From the NCBI GenBank assembly GCA_033977485.1, contig CM066994.1, positions 9,116,001 through 9,180,000 on the forward strand: a DNA stretch of 64,000 nt, in the 5' to 3' direction. Origin of the DNA: Hydrangea macrophylla (Eukaryota > Streptophyta > Magnoliopsida > Cornales > Hydrangeaceae). Below are positions 1-11,415 of the stretch, in pieces (position 1 is the first letter of the stretch; the number at the start of each line of letters is the position of its first letter). A program made the position numbers and the translations under genes. Below the pieces are notes generated by a model. It was not told where the DNA came from. It saw nothing but the letters and a program-made list of their open reading frames with translations, and did no database searches.

Positions 1-3000
1 CTTGTTTCAAGTTTCTGGAAGAACTCTGGGTTCAGTTCTTTTTCCGTTAATGCCGGTGCTTTCTTCTTCAATATCCCGACCGCTTTGTCAAAAATGTTGC
101 CACCCGATTCCTTCGCTGATGCCTCCGTTCTAATGTCTCTGGGATTTGAAATTTTTAGGCCCTTTTCTGACCACTCAGCTGGTTCAGAGTTCTCACCATC
201 TGAAACATTTAACAATATGATCATTATTATATTTAAATCGATAGGGTAAAATATATGTTAGTACCCTGTAGTTAGCGGAGTTACACTTTGGACTCTGTAT
301 TTTCAAATGCATCACTTTGATCCCTCAAGTTTCAAAATGCATCACTTTGGGCCATGGATTTCCTACATTTTAGGTCCTAAATTGACACGATGTTGAAACT
401 TGAGGGACCAAAGCGATGCATTTGGAAATGCAGGGTCCAAAGCTAGAAAACACGGCTATTCGGAAAGGCAGCCACACCCGTGCTTCCTAGGTCCAAAGTG
501 AAACTCTGCTAAGACTATAAGTAGGGTACTAAAATATATTTTAGCCTAATTGATATGTGTATATCATTATGAAAAAAGCTAGTTGGAGGAACATTCAGCT
601 GAAGAACGTGTTACCACTAAGCTTAGCATGAGACAAAGCTTTCTGGTCATCCAAAGCTCCATCTCCTCCTTTGCCTCCAATCTTTGTCCACAGCTGCAAT
701 GCCTCTGTCATACTATCTCTGACGGGTTTTATCTGAAACAACAATCATTTTCTATCGGAATGAGTACTATAGATTATAGAGAAAGGAATATCGCTGGTCT
801 ACACCTATTTTAAATTTTTAGCTCACATATTCTCCAATTCTAACCCCAGCTGCTAGTAAGTTTTCACTCTATAAAACTTAGTTCAAAAAAAAAAGTGTAC
901 TACATATTTCAAGTTTAAATGAAAAGCAACAAGTTCAACGGTCCATTAATAGAAACACTGACTGTGCTCAAGCGTCATAAAGAAGTTTGTGAATAGGTTC
1001 AGATTGAATATACAATTCATATTCACCAACCTTCCCCTCTGGCATCAAGAAAAAACTAGGGATTGGCTTCAAAATTAGGATGATGGGCAAACCTAGTGCA
1101 TGAGGCTCCAGCCATTACGGGGTTGAAGGAGAGCTTTAAAATTAGAATGAGGAATAAAAAACGTAAAACAATTGGAGTTTTTGTGTGAAAATGTCAAAAA
1201 TCGAGTTTTCTTGCAACTTTTTTTTGTTTTGCCATTAATTCAGCTTACTATCCGAATCTTAGAAGCAGGAACCTTTTAAATTGGTCACGCTCTCTCCACA
1301 GACTCTCGATTCCGCGCTTCTTACTAAGAAGCTTGTTGGAACCTCGCTCCCCTCATATTAGAACCTCGCTCCCACCACAACCAAGTCTCAAAATAGCCTA
1401 TAAATAGATTCAAGTTCTTATTTTGCTCAAATATTTTACCGAAGAAATATTTTTATGTCGGAACATATGGCTAAAGACTTTCAAAAACAAAATTTACAAT
1501 CAATATAGATTATGTCAATCTAAATTCCTTTGCAATAATTAGATATAAAATATATCTATATCAACTATTTGGACGCTTCTTAAATGCTCCCAACCTTTGA
1601 ACCTCTTAAAGTTTAACGCTTCCTCGTTCCCACTCCTGCCTCCGCCCCCGCCCCCGCCCCCGCCCCCGCCCCCGCTTCTTGCTTCTAAGATCCGAATCAC
1701 TACCCTATTGCAGTCATCCCAAATTCACAAGAAACTATTAAGCATTTCAATTCCAACTTTAATTGGAAAACTACAATAACTAAAGCCCACTGAAGAAACA
1801 ATGTGTAACATGGAAAAAGGCATAATGACCCACCTACAAGGTTTTTGACATAATGACCTCCACTTAACTTGAATACAACAAGCCTTATGGGATGTTCGGA
1901 AAGGCAAAGAATCAACTATGTGGTTCATAAGTGACCTAATTCTGTAAATTCAAGTGTTTGGTGAAAATCTGTTAAAGCTAGTTTTTTGTCAAACCAACAT
2001 AACAATGGTTCTCATAAAACATAGATAGAAAGTAAGATTGAGGTTGAACCATATCCTAGTGTAAGCATTCCCAAACAAGACCTTACAATCTACAGATGTG
2101 TGGGAATGGAGGTGTCCAGCAGCAGAGAGGGGGGAGGGGGGGGGTGCGCTGGGGGATGGGGGAAATCAAAAGCACGAGGAGAAATTACTCTAAAATAGTA
2201 CCTTGTCAAAGCGGCAAGCCTCAAGAGCCGCCAATGTAGAAGAAGCTCGATCTGCAATCAAGTTGCTTGAGTGCAATGCCAGGGCACTTAATGTATCAGT
2301 AGCTGCCTTACGTGTTGCCCAATCTGTACTCCCAAGGCACTCAAGAATGCTTTGAAGCAATGTTTCCAAGCTTTGTGGTGCAATAGCTCCAACCTATGAT
2401 AATTTTAGAATATAGAAGTTAGAGATTAAACCTAGCAAACTTTTTAAACGAGTTTTGGTACCTCCTAGGCGGTTGTCAGATCTATTTACTAATGAAAGAC
2501 CAGAATTTCACTTGTTTAGCCTCGTTGACAGATCAAACAAGCGAATACTTGGCTAATCCTGGCTAATTACACCCCTTGAAATATTGAATGTGCTCATTTG
2601 CTATGACAGCAAAACTTATGTCAACAAAGGGCCATTATCCAGTGGTGGTCCTGCTTACGCAGGATGCTAGCAGGGAAGCCTAGAGGTACACCTAATCTGA
2701 GGTACTGGCATTTAATAGATATAGGTAGGCATCCTTTCCATTTCATCAATGAAGGGGTAAAAGCTTCCACCAGCAAGAGGGTCAACCATGCTAGCATGTT
2801 TCCTTTTGGGTTGAGTTTAGGCCAGTCTTAATAATACCCATTTCATCAATGAGGAAAAGATGGAAATGAACAAAACTTTTGAATCGTGGAAAAGAGTTGT
2901 ACTAGCTTCTGCATTCCTTTCTTTTTTTCTCCTTTTCTGCACATTTTCTAGGCACGTAGAGAAGACTCAACCAGGTCGAGATATTAGACTCAATTCACAC

Positions 3001-4111
3001 TAGGATTCCAAGTTTTCACTATTCACAAATTTCTCAGCAACAAAAATAGCACTCGTTTCAATTGGATCATTGAACATAACACATTTCAACTACATAACTA
3101 AAGTTTAAGGATGCACCGTACTTTGTCCTGCATGATTCAGAGCAAAGTAAAAAGTGCATAGCTGCAACAACTTCAAGGGTACCAGGTTACTTTTTTCTGT
3201 TCATATGATATCTTGGCAATTGAACAGAGTGCATAACTCAAATAAATCATCAAATATGATGCACCCTCCTAAGCAGCCAAATTGAATGAGGAGACCACAC
3301 ACACACACACACAGAGACACGCATATATCACATATGCAATGAACAAAAACAAAAAAAAACACCACATTACTCCATAACTAATCATATAAACCTGAGACAA
3401 ACTTGAAACAACAGGCAATAGGGACGCCTTCGCCAAGAAATTCGGGTTGTTAAGGTACTTGCAGATCCTAGGACATAGCTTCTGAAAAGCAGAAATGGGC
3501 GGCTCTGAAGCACAATCCACCATTTTAGCCATACACATTGCTGAACCACCTTGAACCCACTTGTTCTGCTCATTCATAGCCTCAAACAATGGCTTCACAA
3601 ACAACGAAACCACAGACCCAGAACCCAAATTATCACCCTCACCCCCCACCAAGTACTGCGAGGACAGCGACCCAATCGCGTCGCGACATGTGTCCCTCAC
3701 GCCCGAATCAGCATCTTTGAGCCTTTTCACAATGTGGGTTATGGTTTTTGTCAGGTGGGTCGCCGTCGAATCGCGGTGAGCGGCACAGAGGACGGCGAGG
3801 AGGCGGAGGGACTCCTTTTTGACGGCGGGTTTTGGGTCGTTGGTGGCCTCGTAGAGGCAATTGAGGAGCATCGAAACGGCATCGGATGAGATGGTTTGGA
3901 TGGTTTTCTCGAGGTCGTCGACGGCGATCTGGTGGGTGTCTCGGTCGGAGAGTTTAGAGAGAGAAGTGAGGATCCGTTGTTTTAGCTCAACCATGGCGAG
4001 GTGGGAGGAGAGAGAAGATGATCTTGAGGGTGGTGTGGTGGTGGTGGTTGTTGTTGAAGGTTGGTTTGGGGGTTTTGTGGGTCTTGAAGATTTGGGTGCC
4101 TGTGAACCCAT
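1..4111 (-). CDS. TOR1-like: TORTIFOLIA1-like microtubule-associated protein, 5' four exons (partial)
   Basis: Plant-specific microtubule-binding protein of the TORTIFOLIA1/SPIRAL2 family, which binds cortical microtubules and controls directional cell expansion. Four coding exons, minus strand: 3392-4111, 2202-2393, 615-732 and 1-199 (continuing off the window). All junctions are GT-AG and the frame is kept, giving about 409 codons here. After a Ser/Thr/Pro-rich leader (about residues 1-35), 'MVELKQRILTSLSKLSDRDT' opens the N-terminal HEAT-repeat domain. It runs through 'DPKPAVKKESLRLLAVLC', 'LFVKPLFEAMNEQNK' and 'LAKASLLPVVSSLSQVGAIA' to 'IKPVRDSMTEALQLW'. Exon 4 carries the linker motif 'FDKAVGILKKKAPAL'. 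These strings closely match the Arabidopsis family as I recall it. I chose the ATG at 4111 because the N-terminus then looks like the family; an in-frame ATG at 4207 would add 32 residues. The 3' half, with the rest of the linker and the C-terminal domain, is outside. Which family member this is cannot be told from this part. Confidence 0.93.
242..548. mobile_element. MITE with gggtaaaatat-type inverted ends, in TOR1-like intron 3
   Basis: The ends are inverted copies: left 'gggtaaaatatatgttagta', right the reverse complement of a similar stretch ending 'ttagcct'. Inside, the two arms repeat the same text about values near 'caaatgcatcactttg', so the whole unit can fold into a hairpin. It fills most of intron 3 (200-614) of the TORTIFOLIA1-like gene. 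No transposase is present. The target duplication is unclear, so the superfamily is not assigned. Confidence 0.6.
1642..1675. repeat. (CCCCCG)n hexamer tandem repeat in intron
   Basis: About five to six perfect 'cccccg' units lie in intron 2 (733-2201) of the TORTIFOLIA1-like gene. Because that gene is on the minus strand, its transcript would carry the G-rich version, with runs of five G separated by single C, which could form a G-quadruplex. The rest of this 1.5-kb intron is AT-rich; I see no coding exon or clear element in it. Confidence 0.8.
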
Positions 4112-4529
4112 TGCTGATTTTTGCTGAAGAACTTGAATGAAGTTACTATGATCAACTATGATTCTGAAAATGTGAGTGATTGTGAATTCATAGTTGCAGA
4201 AACCCAATGGTGTGTGTGTCAGTGTGTGTGTTTGAGAGAGAGGGAGACAAGTGTTGAGAGGGTTATACCAAATATGAAAGCAAAATCAAAAGCTGGATCA
4301 AAATGAAAATGAGATCTGTTGAGAGAGTGAGGTAAAGAGGTTTTTCAAAATTATGAGTCTGATGATTCATGTGACACAGACTTCACTATACCGTTAAATT
4401 AAATTGGTCTACAAAAAATTACAACACAATAATGGGGTCAATTAATTAATTTTTTTATTTTTTTATTTTTGTTTTTTTTTGTTAACCAAGGTCCTAAGTA
4501 GAGTGGCCAGGGGTGGGGTGAGTCGGATA
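4112..4529 (-). promoter_or_regulatory. Probable 5' leader and promoter of the TOR1-like gene
   Basis: Region directly upstream of the chosen start. Read on the minus strand it contains CT-rich and (CA)n tracts around 4205-4255, common in plant leaders. I see no decisive TATA box. A hAT-type miniature element starts at 4530, so the intact local promoter is at most about 400 bp. Confidence 0.4.
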
Positions 4530-5153
4530 TAGGGGTGTCATTTGGAACGGAAATTCCGATTCCGACCGATTCCGATCCAAAAAATTTCGATTTTGGCAAC
4601 TAAATATGCATTCCGAATTCCGATTTTCCGAATTCCGAAAATTCCGAAAAAAATCGGATCGGAATCGGAATTATTTTTAGAATTCCGAAAATTCCGAAAA
4701 ATTTCCGAAAATATTCCGAAATTACATTTTCCGAAACTTTTCCGAAAATATTCCGAAAAATTCCGAAAAATTTCCGAACATATTCCGAAATTGTATTTTC
4801 CGAAACTTTTCCGAAAATATTCCAAAATATTCCGAAAATTGTGTTCATCCCACATCGAAAAAACATAAAAGAGGGGGTGTGATGTGCTTCTATAAAAGGC
4901 CTACAAGTCTCAAGTGAAATCCCATTAAGCTTGAATTCCGAATATTCCGAAAAATTCCGAAAAATTCCGAAAAATTCCGAATCTGGTGAAATTCCGAAAA
5001 ATTCCGAAAATTCCGAAATTTCGGAATCGGAACTAATTTTGGAATTTCCGAAATTTCGGAACGGAATTCGGAATGGATTTTTGGCTTCCGAAAATTTCGG
5101 AATTTTTTCCGAAAGGGGTGTTTCCGATCCGTTCCGGCCGAAACACACCCCTA
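4530..5153. mobile_element. Non-autonomous hAT-type element, exact 8-bp target duplication
   Basis: Terminal inverted repeats begin 'taggggtgtcatttgg' on the left and 'taggggtgtgtttcgg' (reverse complement) on the right. The 8-bp direct duplication 'gtcggata' flanks it exactly, at 4522-4529 and 5154-5161. The 8-bp duplication and short terminal repeats fit the hAT superfamily. The 624-bp interior is almost wholly made of 'ttccgaaaa'-like units in both orientations, plus one unique patch near 4850-4930 with a TATA-like 'tataaaa'. There is no coding capacity: the open frames running through it are products of the repeat. It interrupts an older GC-rich repeat whose sequence resumes at 5154. Confidence 0.9.
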
Positions 5154-5559
5154 GTCGGATATGACCCTCCACCCGGCTATCCATCCAAATTTCATCGGAT
5201 GATGAGTGTAGCATCTGTCATTTATTCGTAAAGTCAGGTGAAATCGATCTATCGATTTCGGGTGGAGTCGGGTTGATTTTTGGGTGAAACTCGACAAAGA
5301 GCATACAATATGTTAAAACACTTTTTATAACCTGTTTGTATAACATGTTTTCCACTTTTTTTGTAAACTTTTACAATAATAATAACATATTAGCTATTTT
5401 ATTATAATTCCACATCAAGCAACCTTACAAATTACAATAACAACATCAAGCTCGTAAAAGACTAGATAACAAAAACAAAAACAAAAAGTAAAATAACAAT
5501 AGTAACACTAGAAGTCTAGCACAAGTCTTAAAAAAAAAAAAAGCATTTATACTAGGGGA

Positions 5560-5755
5560 TGTATATACTGAGTCGGATCGGGTGGAGCCGGGTCAATTAA
5601 CACATAAAACCGACATCCGACTTGAAGTTGGTCGGGTCTAACAATTAGAACTCGTGACTCCACCTGCAACCTATACAAACCGACTCGAAAAGCTCGGGTT
5701 GGTCGAGTCGAGTCGGGTTTCACGGGTCATTGGTTTTTTTGGCCAACCCTAGTCC
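5560..5755. repeat. Degenerate GC-rich repeat (gagtcggatcggg-type)
   Basis: A patch of repeated 'gtcggg' and 'gagtcgag' motifs between AT-rich flanks. It resembles the sequence on both sides of the 4530-5153 element ('gtgagtcggatatgaccc'), so both may belong to one older element, roughly 4505-5755, later split by insertions. The ends 'ctaggggatg' and 'ccaaccctag' are weakly inverted. No target duplication found. Confidence 0.4.
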
Positions 5756-5872
5756 TAGGAGTCTATAAGTCTGAAGTTGAAATCTTACGAGACTTGCTGT
5801 GAAAACTGAAACCCCAGCCACAGAGAAGTTTTTGTGTACCCTTAAGGTTGCACCTATGTGATGCCCCACACC

Positions 5873-6064
5873 TAGGGGTGTAAACGGTTCGGTTCGGTTC
5901 GGTTCGGTGTGGTTTTTGACAAAACCGATCGGTTTCGGTTCGGTTCGGAGTGTGTAAATTTTCGGTTCGGTTTCGGTTTTACACTGCACAAATTAAATTA
6001 AAACCGACCGAACCGATCGGTTCGGTTCGGTTTGTCGGTTTGGTTCGGTTTTTGAACACCCCTA
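5873..6064. mobile_element. Short hAT-type MITE, exact 8-bp target duplication
   Basis: 192-bp element with terminal inverted repeats 'taggggtgt' and flanking direct duplications 'cccacacc' at 5865-5872 and 6065-6072. The interior is a near-palindrome of 'ggttcggttcgg' units and their complement 'ccgaaccgaacc'. Non-coding. It shares only the terminal nine bases with the 4530-5153 element. Confidence 0.92.
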
Positions 6065-6072
6065 CCCACACC

Positions 6073-7698
6073 CAATAAGGAAGCACCACACAGGATTATT
6101 GGAGCCATTTAAATTTTTTTGTGGTGGATTTCATTATTCATGTGGCGTACTGCTATTAGGTACTGGGTACCACATGGCATGCCATCATTGCCATGTGATA
6201 CCTTGGGGTACCCAAATATCTATCCTTTGGAATTAGTTGTGGTGTCATTTTTAGTTTCTATATTTCCAATTTGAACGATTAACTCTCTTAATTTCTATTT
6301 TAGTCACAATCAAGTTTGATCATTTAATTTTATTTCAATTCCATCCTTCCAGCAACTCTCGTCTCAATTTGAATGAAAAAAATGTCACAATAATTTTAAT
6401 TCAACCCATAACGAATTTCACTTTGTTCTTCGTGTTACATTATTTGCCATCAAAATTATCGGTCAATCTTGTTAAACGAACTAAATTGAAGAATTATGAA
6501 ATTTACACTAGCTTCAGGAGTAAAAAGGTGCAATTTATTCATGTAAAACTATAATGTGGGCTTTAAATGTATACATGGTTGAATTTGTATAAATTGACCT
6601 TTTAACGACATTAAGATGAGCCTCCTATTAAACCTGTAATGTGGGTTTTAAATGTATGCATGGTTGAATTATTTTTATGATTGAATTGACCTTCTAACAA
6701 CATAAGGATGAGCCTCCAACAATGAGAGAGATAGCACATGCAAATCATAAATGTTATATTGAAGGGAAAATTTTAGTTTCCATTTAATCAAAGTTTGGTG
6801 CATGGAGATGGAGGTGATGTTGATCCTTCAACACACATTCGTACATATGAGTGCAGAGATGGAGTTGGTTTGGGTTTCTTAATGTACATACTTGGAGCGA
6901 TGGGGCATGATATTGCCTCCTTTTTTGAACCCATATAACAACTTTGGGACAGACCTAGACATTTTGTGGGGTACTTTTAAGGTTTGACAGCCCTTAGTAT
7001 AGTCACTTATTTTTTCAATTGCAATTTGCTTGGCTAACATGATAATTGATTCTGATATTTTAAAAAGTTCACATAATTTTGTGTTTGTGTAGCTATTTGT
7101 GCATGACTTAAAAACACTCCAAGAATTCATTATTTTGCAAAGTTATATCTCTGTCTTCATAAAAAGCAGTTAAACTTAAACGTGAGAATGATGTTAGACC
7201 TGATCTCGTTTTTGACACTTCCAATCAAGCCCATGATTACTCAATAGTTTTAGGTCTATTATGTCTATCCTTTGAAAAGAAAACAAAAGTTGAATCAAGA
7301 CCGACAAGACGGTTAGAACAACTCCAAGGGCAATAGGTATTTTGGATAAATAAATTGGTAATTTCCCTATTTGGACAATTAATTACCTAGTTAAAATAGG
7401 TAGCTAACTCAAATCATACTAGCCAAAATGACATCCACTGTTTACTCTATCATTTTGCCTTATTCAATGCTTAGTCCTTAGGAGACTAATTTTGGGACGT
7501 TCACTAAACATTTTGGTGATAACCAGTTTATTGGAGTTGCTCTTAATGGTTTTTGGGTGTTCACAAATGTCAGAAACTTTAGGGAAGGTCAGTATTATTT
7601 ATTCATTTTCGTTGTTGCAAATTCATACTCGTTTAGATATTACTCTTACAACATATGATCTTTTAAATCAACATTATACTCATTTTCATAATAATAAA
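6073..7698. other. AT-rich intergenic stretch, nothing recognised
   Basis: No credible gene. A short near-duplicate pair occurs around 6550-6620 and 6635-6720 (both contain 'gtgggctttaaatgtat'-like text followed by 'gagcctcc'), suggesting a local tandem duplication of about 85 bp. Otherwise unremarkable. Confidence 0.5.
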
Positions 7699-8454
7699 AG
7701 GGTAAAATGCATTTACACCCACAAACTATATACCATATTAGTTCTTTGGTCCCTAAATAATTTTTTTGACATTTTGGTCCATCAACTGACATTTCTTGAA
7801 AGTGACGGAAAAGGTCATTTTAATGTTTTTTTTTTGGTTAATTGCATATACACCCGTGTACTTGATCGTTTTTCACTTTGCATCATATACTTCAATCGTC
7901 TCACTTACATCCCCTATACTTTGGACTAAATTGAAATCGTTAGTAAATTAGTTAAATTTAATAGGCAAAAGCCTATATAGGCCATGTTTGGCAACAACTT
8001 TTGGAGTTCATAAAAAATTAAAAACTACAAAAACTAAAATAAAACATTTAGCAAAATAGGCTCTGCAAATTGCAATTGGCCAAAAGCTACCTTCGACAAC
8101 TTTTACCAATCGCAAATTTTTGTAATTTAATTACACAAGAAAAAAAAAGCTGACAAACAGTGGTAAACAATCTGTATTGTTGAGCTCTTTGATAGATTTT
8201 TGTCTTTTATTGAACTCTGCTACTTTTTTTTTTTTCCTTCGGAAAAAGGATAAATAAATCCAAAAAAGAGGGGGCATACCCCAAGATATTATAGGAAGCT
8301 CAAAGAAAATATGCTCAAAAGGAGCATCAAGATGCCAATGCACAGATGGGATGGGAGTCTAACTAAATCGAAGGAAGAGAGAGACGCCCATCCCTTACAA
8401 TCAGAAAGAAGGAGAAACAAAGAAACAATAAAATGGAAAACACCAAAGACCCAT

Positions 8455-9060
8455 TCAAGATCTGTGTCGGCCCTTAGGACGATTTTCACTAAATCTCATC
8501 TTTGTTTCCTTCTTCTTCTGCCTGGAAGGTATGGATTGCTCTGGAACAGGGAGAGATTCATCATAAACATCATCAATATCTCCTTCGATCTCATCATCAG
8601 TCATATCCAAATTGTCATTATCATATACTCTATCTTGGATTTGAAATTTTTCATCTTCAACACTAAGACCTTGCCTATGATCTTTCTCAGGGTAGTCATC
8701 AATTTCATAAACATAAGGCACCAACTTGTTAAAAGAGTTGCTTATCTTAATTTGGTGAGTATAAGAAGAGGAAGGCTCATGAGGGAAAACGGCTTGAGTA
8801 GACCTTGCCTGTGATCTTTCTCAGGGTAGTCATCAATTTCATAAACATAAGGCACCAACTTGTTAAAAGAGTTGTTTATCTTAATTTGCTGAGCATAAGA
8901 AGAGGAAGGCTCATGAGGGACATCCGCTTGAGTAGCAGTATGCTACCCATCCTTAGCAACAATACCATTTCCCTTTTCCTTTCCCTTTCCCTTACCCTTA
9001 ACTACTACTTGAGTCCACTGATCTTTCTCATTCTTAACAGTATTCCCAGTAACATCTGCT
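8455..9060 (-). pseudogene. Decayed coding-like segment inside composite element
   Basis: On the minus strand, discontinuous open stretches read 'VADVTGNTVKNEKDQWTQVV', then a Lys/Gly run 'KGKGKGKEKGNG', then 'NNSFNKLVPYVYEIDDYPEK', then an acidic tract 'MTDDEIEGDIDDVYDE' and a basic end. Stops and a 134-bp duplication break it up. A Trp-X-X-Val region followed by a KGKGK tract and an NSF motif is reminiscent of plant LINE ORF1 proteins, but I do not recognise it firmly. It is probably transposon-derived rather than a host gene. Confidence 0.4.
8669..8936. repeat. 134-bp tandem duplication
   Basis: Two head-to-tail copies, 8669-8802 and 8803-8936, differ at only a few bases (for example 'cctatgatc' versus 'cctgtgatc', 'gttgcttatc' versus 'gttgtttatc'). 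134 is not a multiple of three, so the duplication shifts frame in the minus-strand coding-like segment it lies in. Confidence 0.9.
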
Positions 9061-9952
9061 ACTTGCTAGAGTGTATTGTACATTCTCATGATTTTTTCAT
9101 GTCTAATAAAACCCCATTTTGATTGACCAAAAAATAAAATAAGGGACAAAGTGGAAAAATGTCTAACTACAAGGGGTGTATATGTAATTCCAAAAAAATA
9201 AAAATAAAAAATGGAAAAAAAAATGGGCTTTTCTGTCACTTTTAACGGATAAAAGTCACGTAAGGGGGAAATTGTCGCAAAACATTAGTTGACGGACCAA
9301 AATGTAAAAAAATATATATATTTAAGGGTCAAAGTACCAAACAAGGTATAATTTGAAGGTACAAAATATAATTTTACCCTACTAAAAAAACAATAGGAGT
9401 TTTACTTGTTAAAAATATCTAGTAAGAGTAAGACCACCATATTTCGACTTAAAAAGTTACAACTTCACAAAATAAGCAAATGTCAATTGAATTTCTTTCT
9501 GGTCAAAAATAAAAAATAAAAAAATAAACTAATGGGACCAAAAAGTACATGAAAAAAGTTACCAAAGTCACAAAAGCATGCACTAGAAGATAAAAGGGGA
9601 TCCAACCCCTACTAAGAAACATTATCTTGACGTTGACATGCAGGAATCATATGAAGATTCATTGACTAATGTCCAACACATTGGTAATAAGACTGTGTAA
9701 CATAGAGTGTAGATTTAGATTCACATGTAGATATGTTGATGTTGACATACATGCATGAATCATATGATGATTCAAAACCAAATTTCAAACAGAATTTAGG
9801 GTCCTGTTTGTTTATTTTGCTGCAAACTGCAAAGATTTTTAAATTTTCTGGGTCATATCATTCTCTTTATATCTCTGTTGGGTTTTGGGTAAGATTTTAG
9901 TACAGTCCCAGTCTCATAATAAGCAGGGCGGAGTGCGCCCCTCAGTTCTTTA

Positions 9953-10204
9953 GGCCTCGTTTGTTTCGCACGATTAAGGGCCGGATAGGGGAGGATAAAA
10001 TTATTAGTCCATTTTAATTCAATAGTTCGGTGTTTGGTTCGGCCACCTTACACCGGACTATTAGTCATTTTTAAGTAAATAGTCCCCCAAATGGGCCACT
10101 ATTTTATCCCATGGGAGGGCTGGTAAGCCTGGTATTAATAGTCCCTCAAATAGTGAAGGGGAGAAGTAATCCCCCTAATCCTGTCCAGCGAAACAAACGT
10201 GGCC
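9953..10204. mobile_element. Tourist-like MITE (ggcctcgtttgtttcg ends)
   Basis: 252-bp unit with ends 'ggcctcgtttgtttcgc' and the complement 'ggccacgtttgtttcgc'. The flanks are 'tta' and 'taa', near but not equal to the 3-bp TWA duplications of PIF/Harbinger elements. Non-coding, with a repeated 'ttaagtaaatagtcc'-type interior. Confidence 0.7.
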
Positions 10205-10330
10205 TAAATTTATTCTTATACCCCATGCAGAGGATATTGTGTAGAAAAAAGTTGTCTGAATGGTTGTGTCCTAAGTATTACTTGAGGATATTATATCATT
10301 GGTGCCTCACATGTACAACTTTTCAAATTT

Positions 10331-10580
10331 TTACTAAGCGGGCTATGCCTAAATGGTGTGATCTCTTTCTTCTCAGTGGAGAGATTGAGGGTTTGACTCC
10401 CCTTAGGGGGAGCCTTTGCTTGCCTCCCTGTTTGTTCTTCAATCGAAATGAGTAGGCCTTGTTGGGCTTTGTTGTGAGCTATTATGAGGCTTTGGAGTTG
10501 GGTTGGGTTAAGGGGGTGTGTGTGTTCAGCCATAATTCAGGTAAATATCAACAACAAAAACAAACAAAAAAAGAATAATA
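10331..10580 (+). mobile_element. tRNA-derived SINE with target duplication
   Basis: Starts with a tRNA-like head ('gcgggctatgcctaaatggt' region) and has a B-box-like 'gggtttgactcc' near 10393. It ends in an A-rich tail ('aacaacaaaaacaaac...') just before 10580. Direct 10-bp duplications 'tttcaaattt' flank it at 10321-10330 and 10581-10590, as expected for LINE-mediated insertion. Non-coding, Pol III type. Confidence 0.75.
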
Positions 10581-10590
10581 TTTCAAATTT

Positions 10591-11254
10591 ATTGTCTTGG
10601 ATACTTTGCATTGTATCCATATGTACATTTGCTTAATTTTTTAATTTCTTTATTTTAAACTCAAAAATCTCAGTTGAAGCTTTTTTTTCCTATGTACTTC
10701 ATATTATATCTAATTGTGCCCCTCCTGAATTGTTTAATTTACATTTTCTAAATTCAAAAATCTCACTTTGATCCTTTAAATTTTCTAATATTTACCCAAG
10801 CAAATATCTCATTTACTCAATTAACCCAAAGTATATAAGTCCTTATAAATATCGTTTTGAACATGCTAAAAATTCTTTATTATATAGGTGAAATTGGTAA
10901 GAAAAAGAAAAGAAATAAAGCATATGATTACAACTTTTTTTAAGAAAAGAGTTTTAGAAAGATTTGTTTGTCTTTGAATAATTATGTTTTAACCCTCAAA
11001 TACTTGAAACATACGGAACAACCACACAATTTTGGAAACTCGAAAATATACTATCTTAACAAAAGAATTGGATTGGGGGCAATGCAAGTGTGTGTCCCAA
11101 AAAAATGGAATGTTGTGTCGGCCCAAAAAATAGAGAATAAATTTGCTCACTCATATTTTGCTGATCACCCAATATCTCATTGGGTGAGCAAATGGGATTC
11201 ACAACTATGGCACTTTCCATCATTAATTCATTCCCATTTTACGAGAAGTTATTC
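10591..11254. other. AT-rich intergenic stretch, nothing recognised
   Basis: No credible coding exon, RNA or repeat with clear ends was seen here. Confidence 0.4.
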
Positions 11255-11415
11255 TAGGTTCTGGGACCATTGCCTCGTGGTGGTTCAGGCTAGTAGGAGA
11301 CTGCCATGTGGCCAAGTGTAGACTTATTACATCCCATAAGACAGACAATTTTGTCACATGGCAGTCTCCTACTGGCCGGGACCACCACGTGGCACATGTT
11401 CCAGGACCATAGAAT
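11255..11415. repeat. Foldback/MITE-like inverted repeat
   Basis: The arms contain 'gtaggagactgccatgtg' near 11290-11310 and its complement near 11355-11375. The outer arms also match ('gggaccattgcctcgtggtg' against the complement of the right side, 'gccacgtggtggtcccgg'). The whole folds as a hairpin of about 150 bp. No target duplication identified. Confidence 0.6.

Larger units (their letters stand above)
7699..9380. mobile_element. Nested composite with gggtaaaat-type inverted ends
   Basis: Outer ends are inverted ('agggtaaaatgcattta' at the left; the right end reads 'agggtaaaattatatttt' on the complement), followed on both sides by text containing 'tttggtccct' or similar. A second inverted pair lies just inside: 'ttaattgcatatacaccc' at 7838 and its complement near 9173-9190. 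This looks like one element inserted within another, about 1.7 kb in all. The core holds a decayed minus-strand coding-like segment with a tandem duplication. No clean target duplication, so the superfamily is open. Confidence 0.55.

Noticed and set aside
1642..1675. Coding exon from the proline-rich frame at 1597-1779
   Set aside because: The prolines come from the CCCCCG microsatellite on the strand opposite to the host gene; no splice context.
3551..4127. Plus-strand frames opposite TOR1-like exon 1
   Set aside because: Antisense shadows of a well-supported minus-strand exon.
4538..5214. Open frames of 100-200 codons on both strands rich in Phe, Arg, Ile and Ser
   Set aside because: They are translations of the 'ttccgaaaa' repeat of the hAT-type element; both strands are open for the same reason and no family is recognised.
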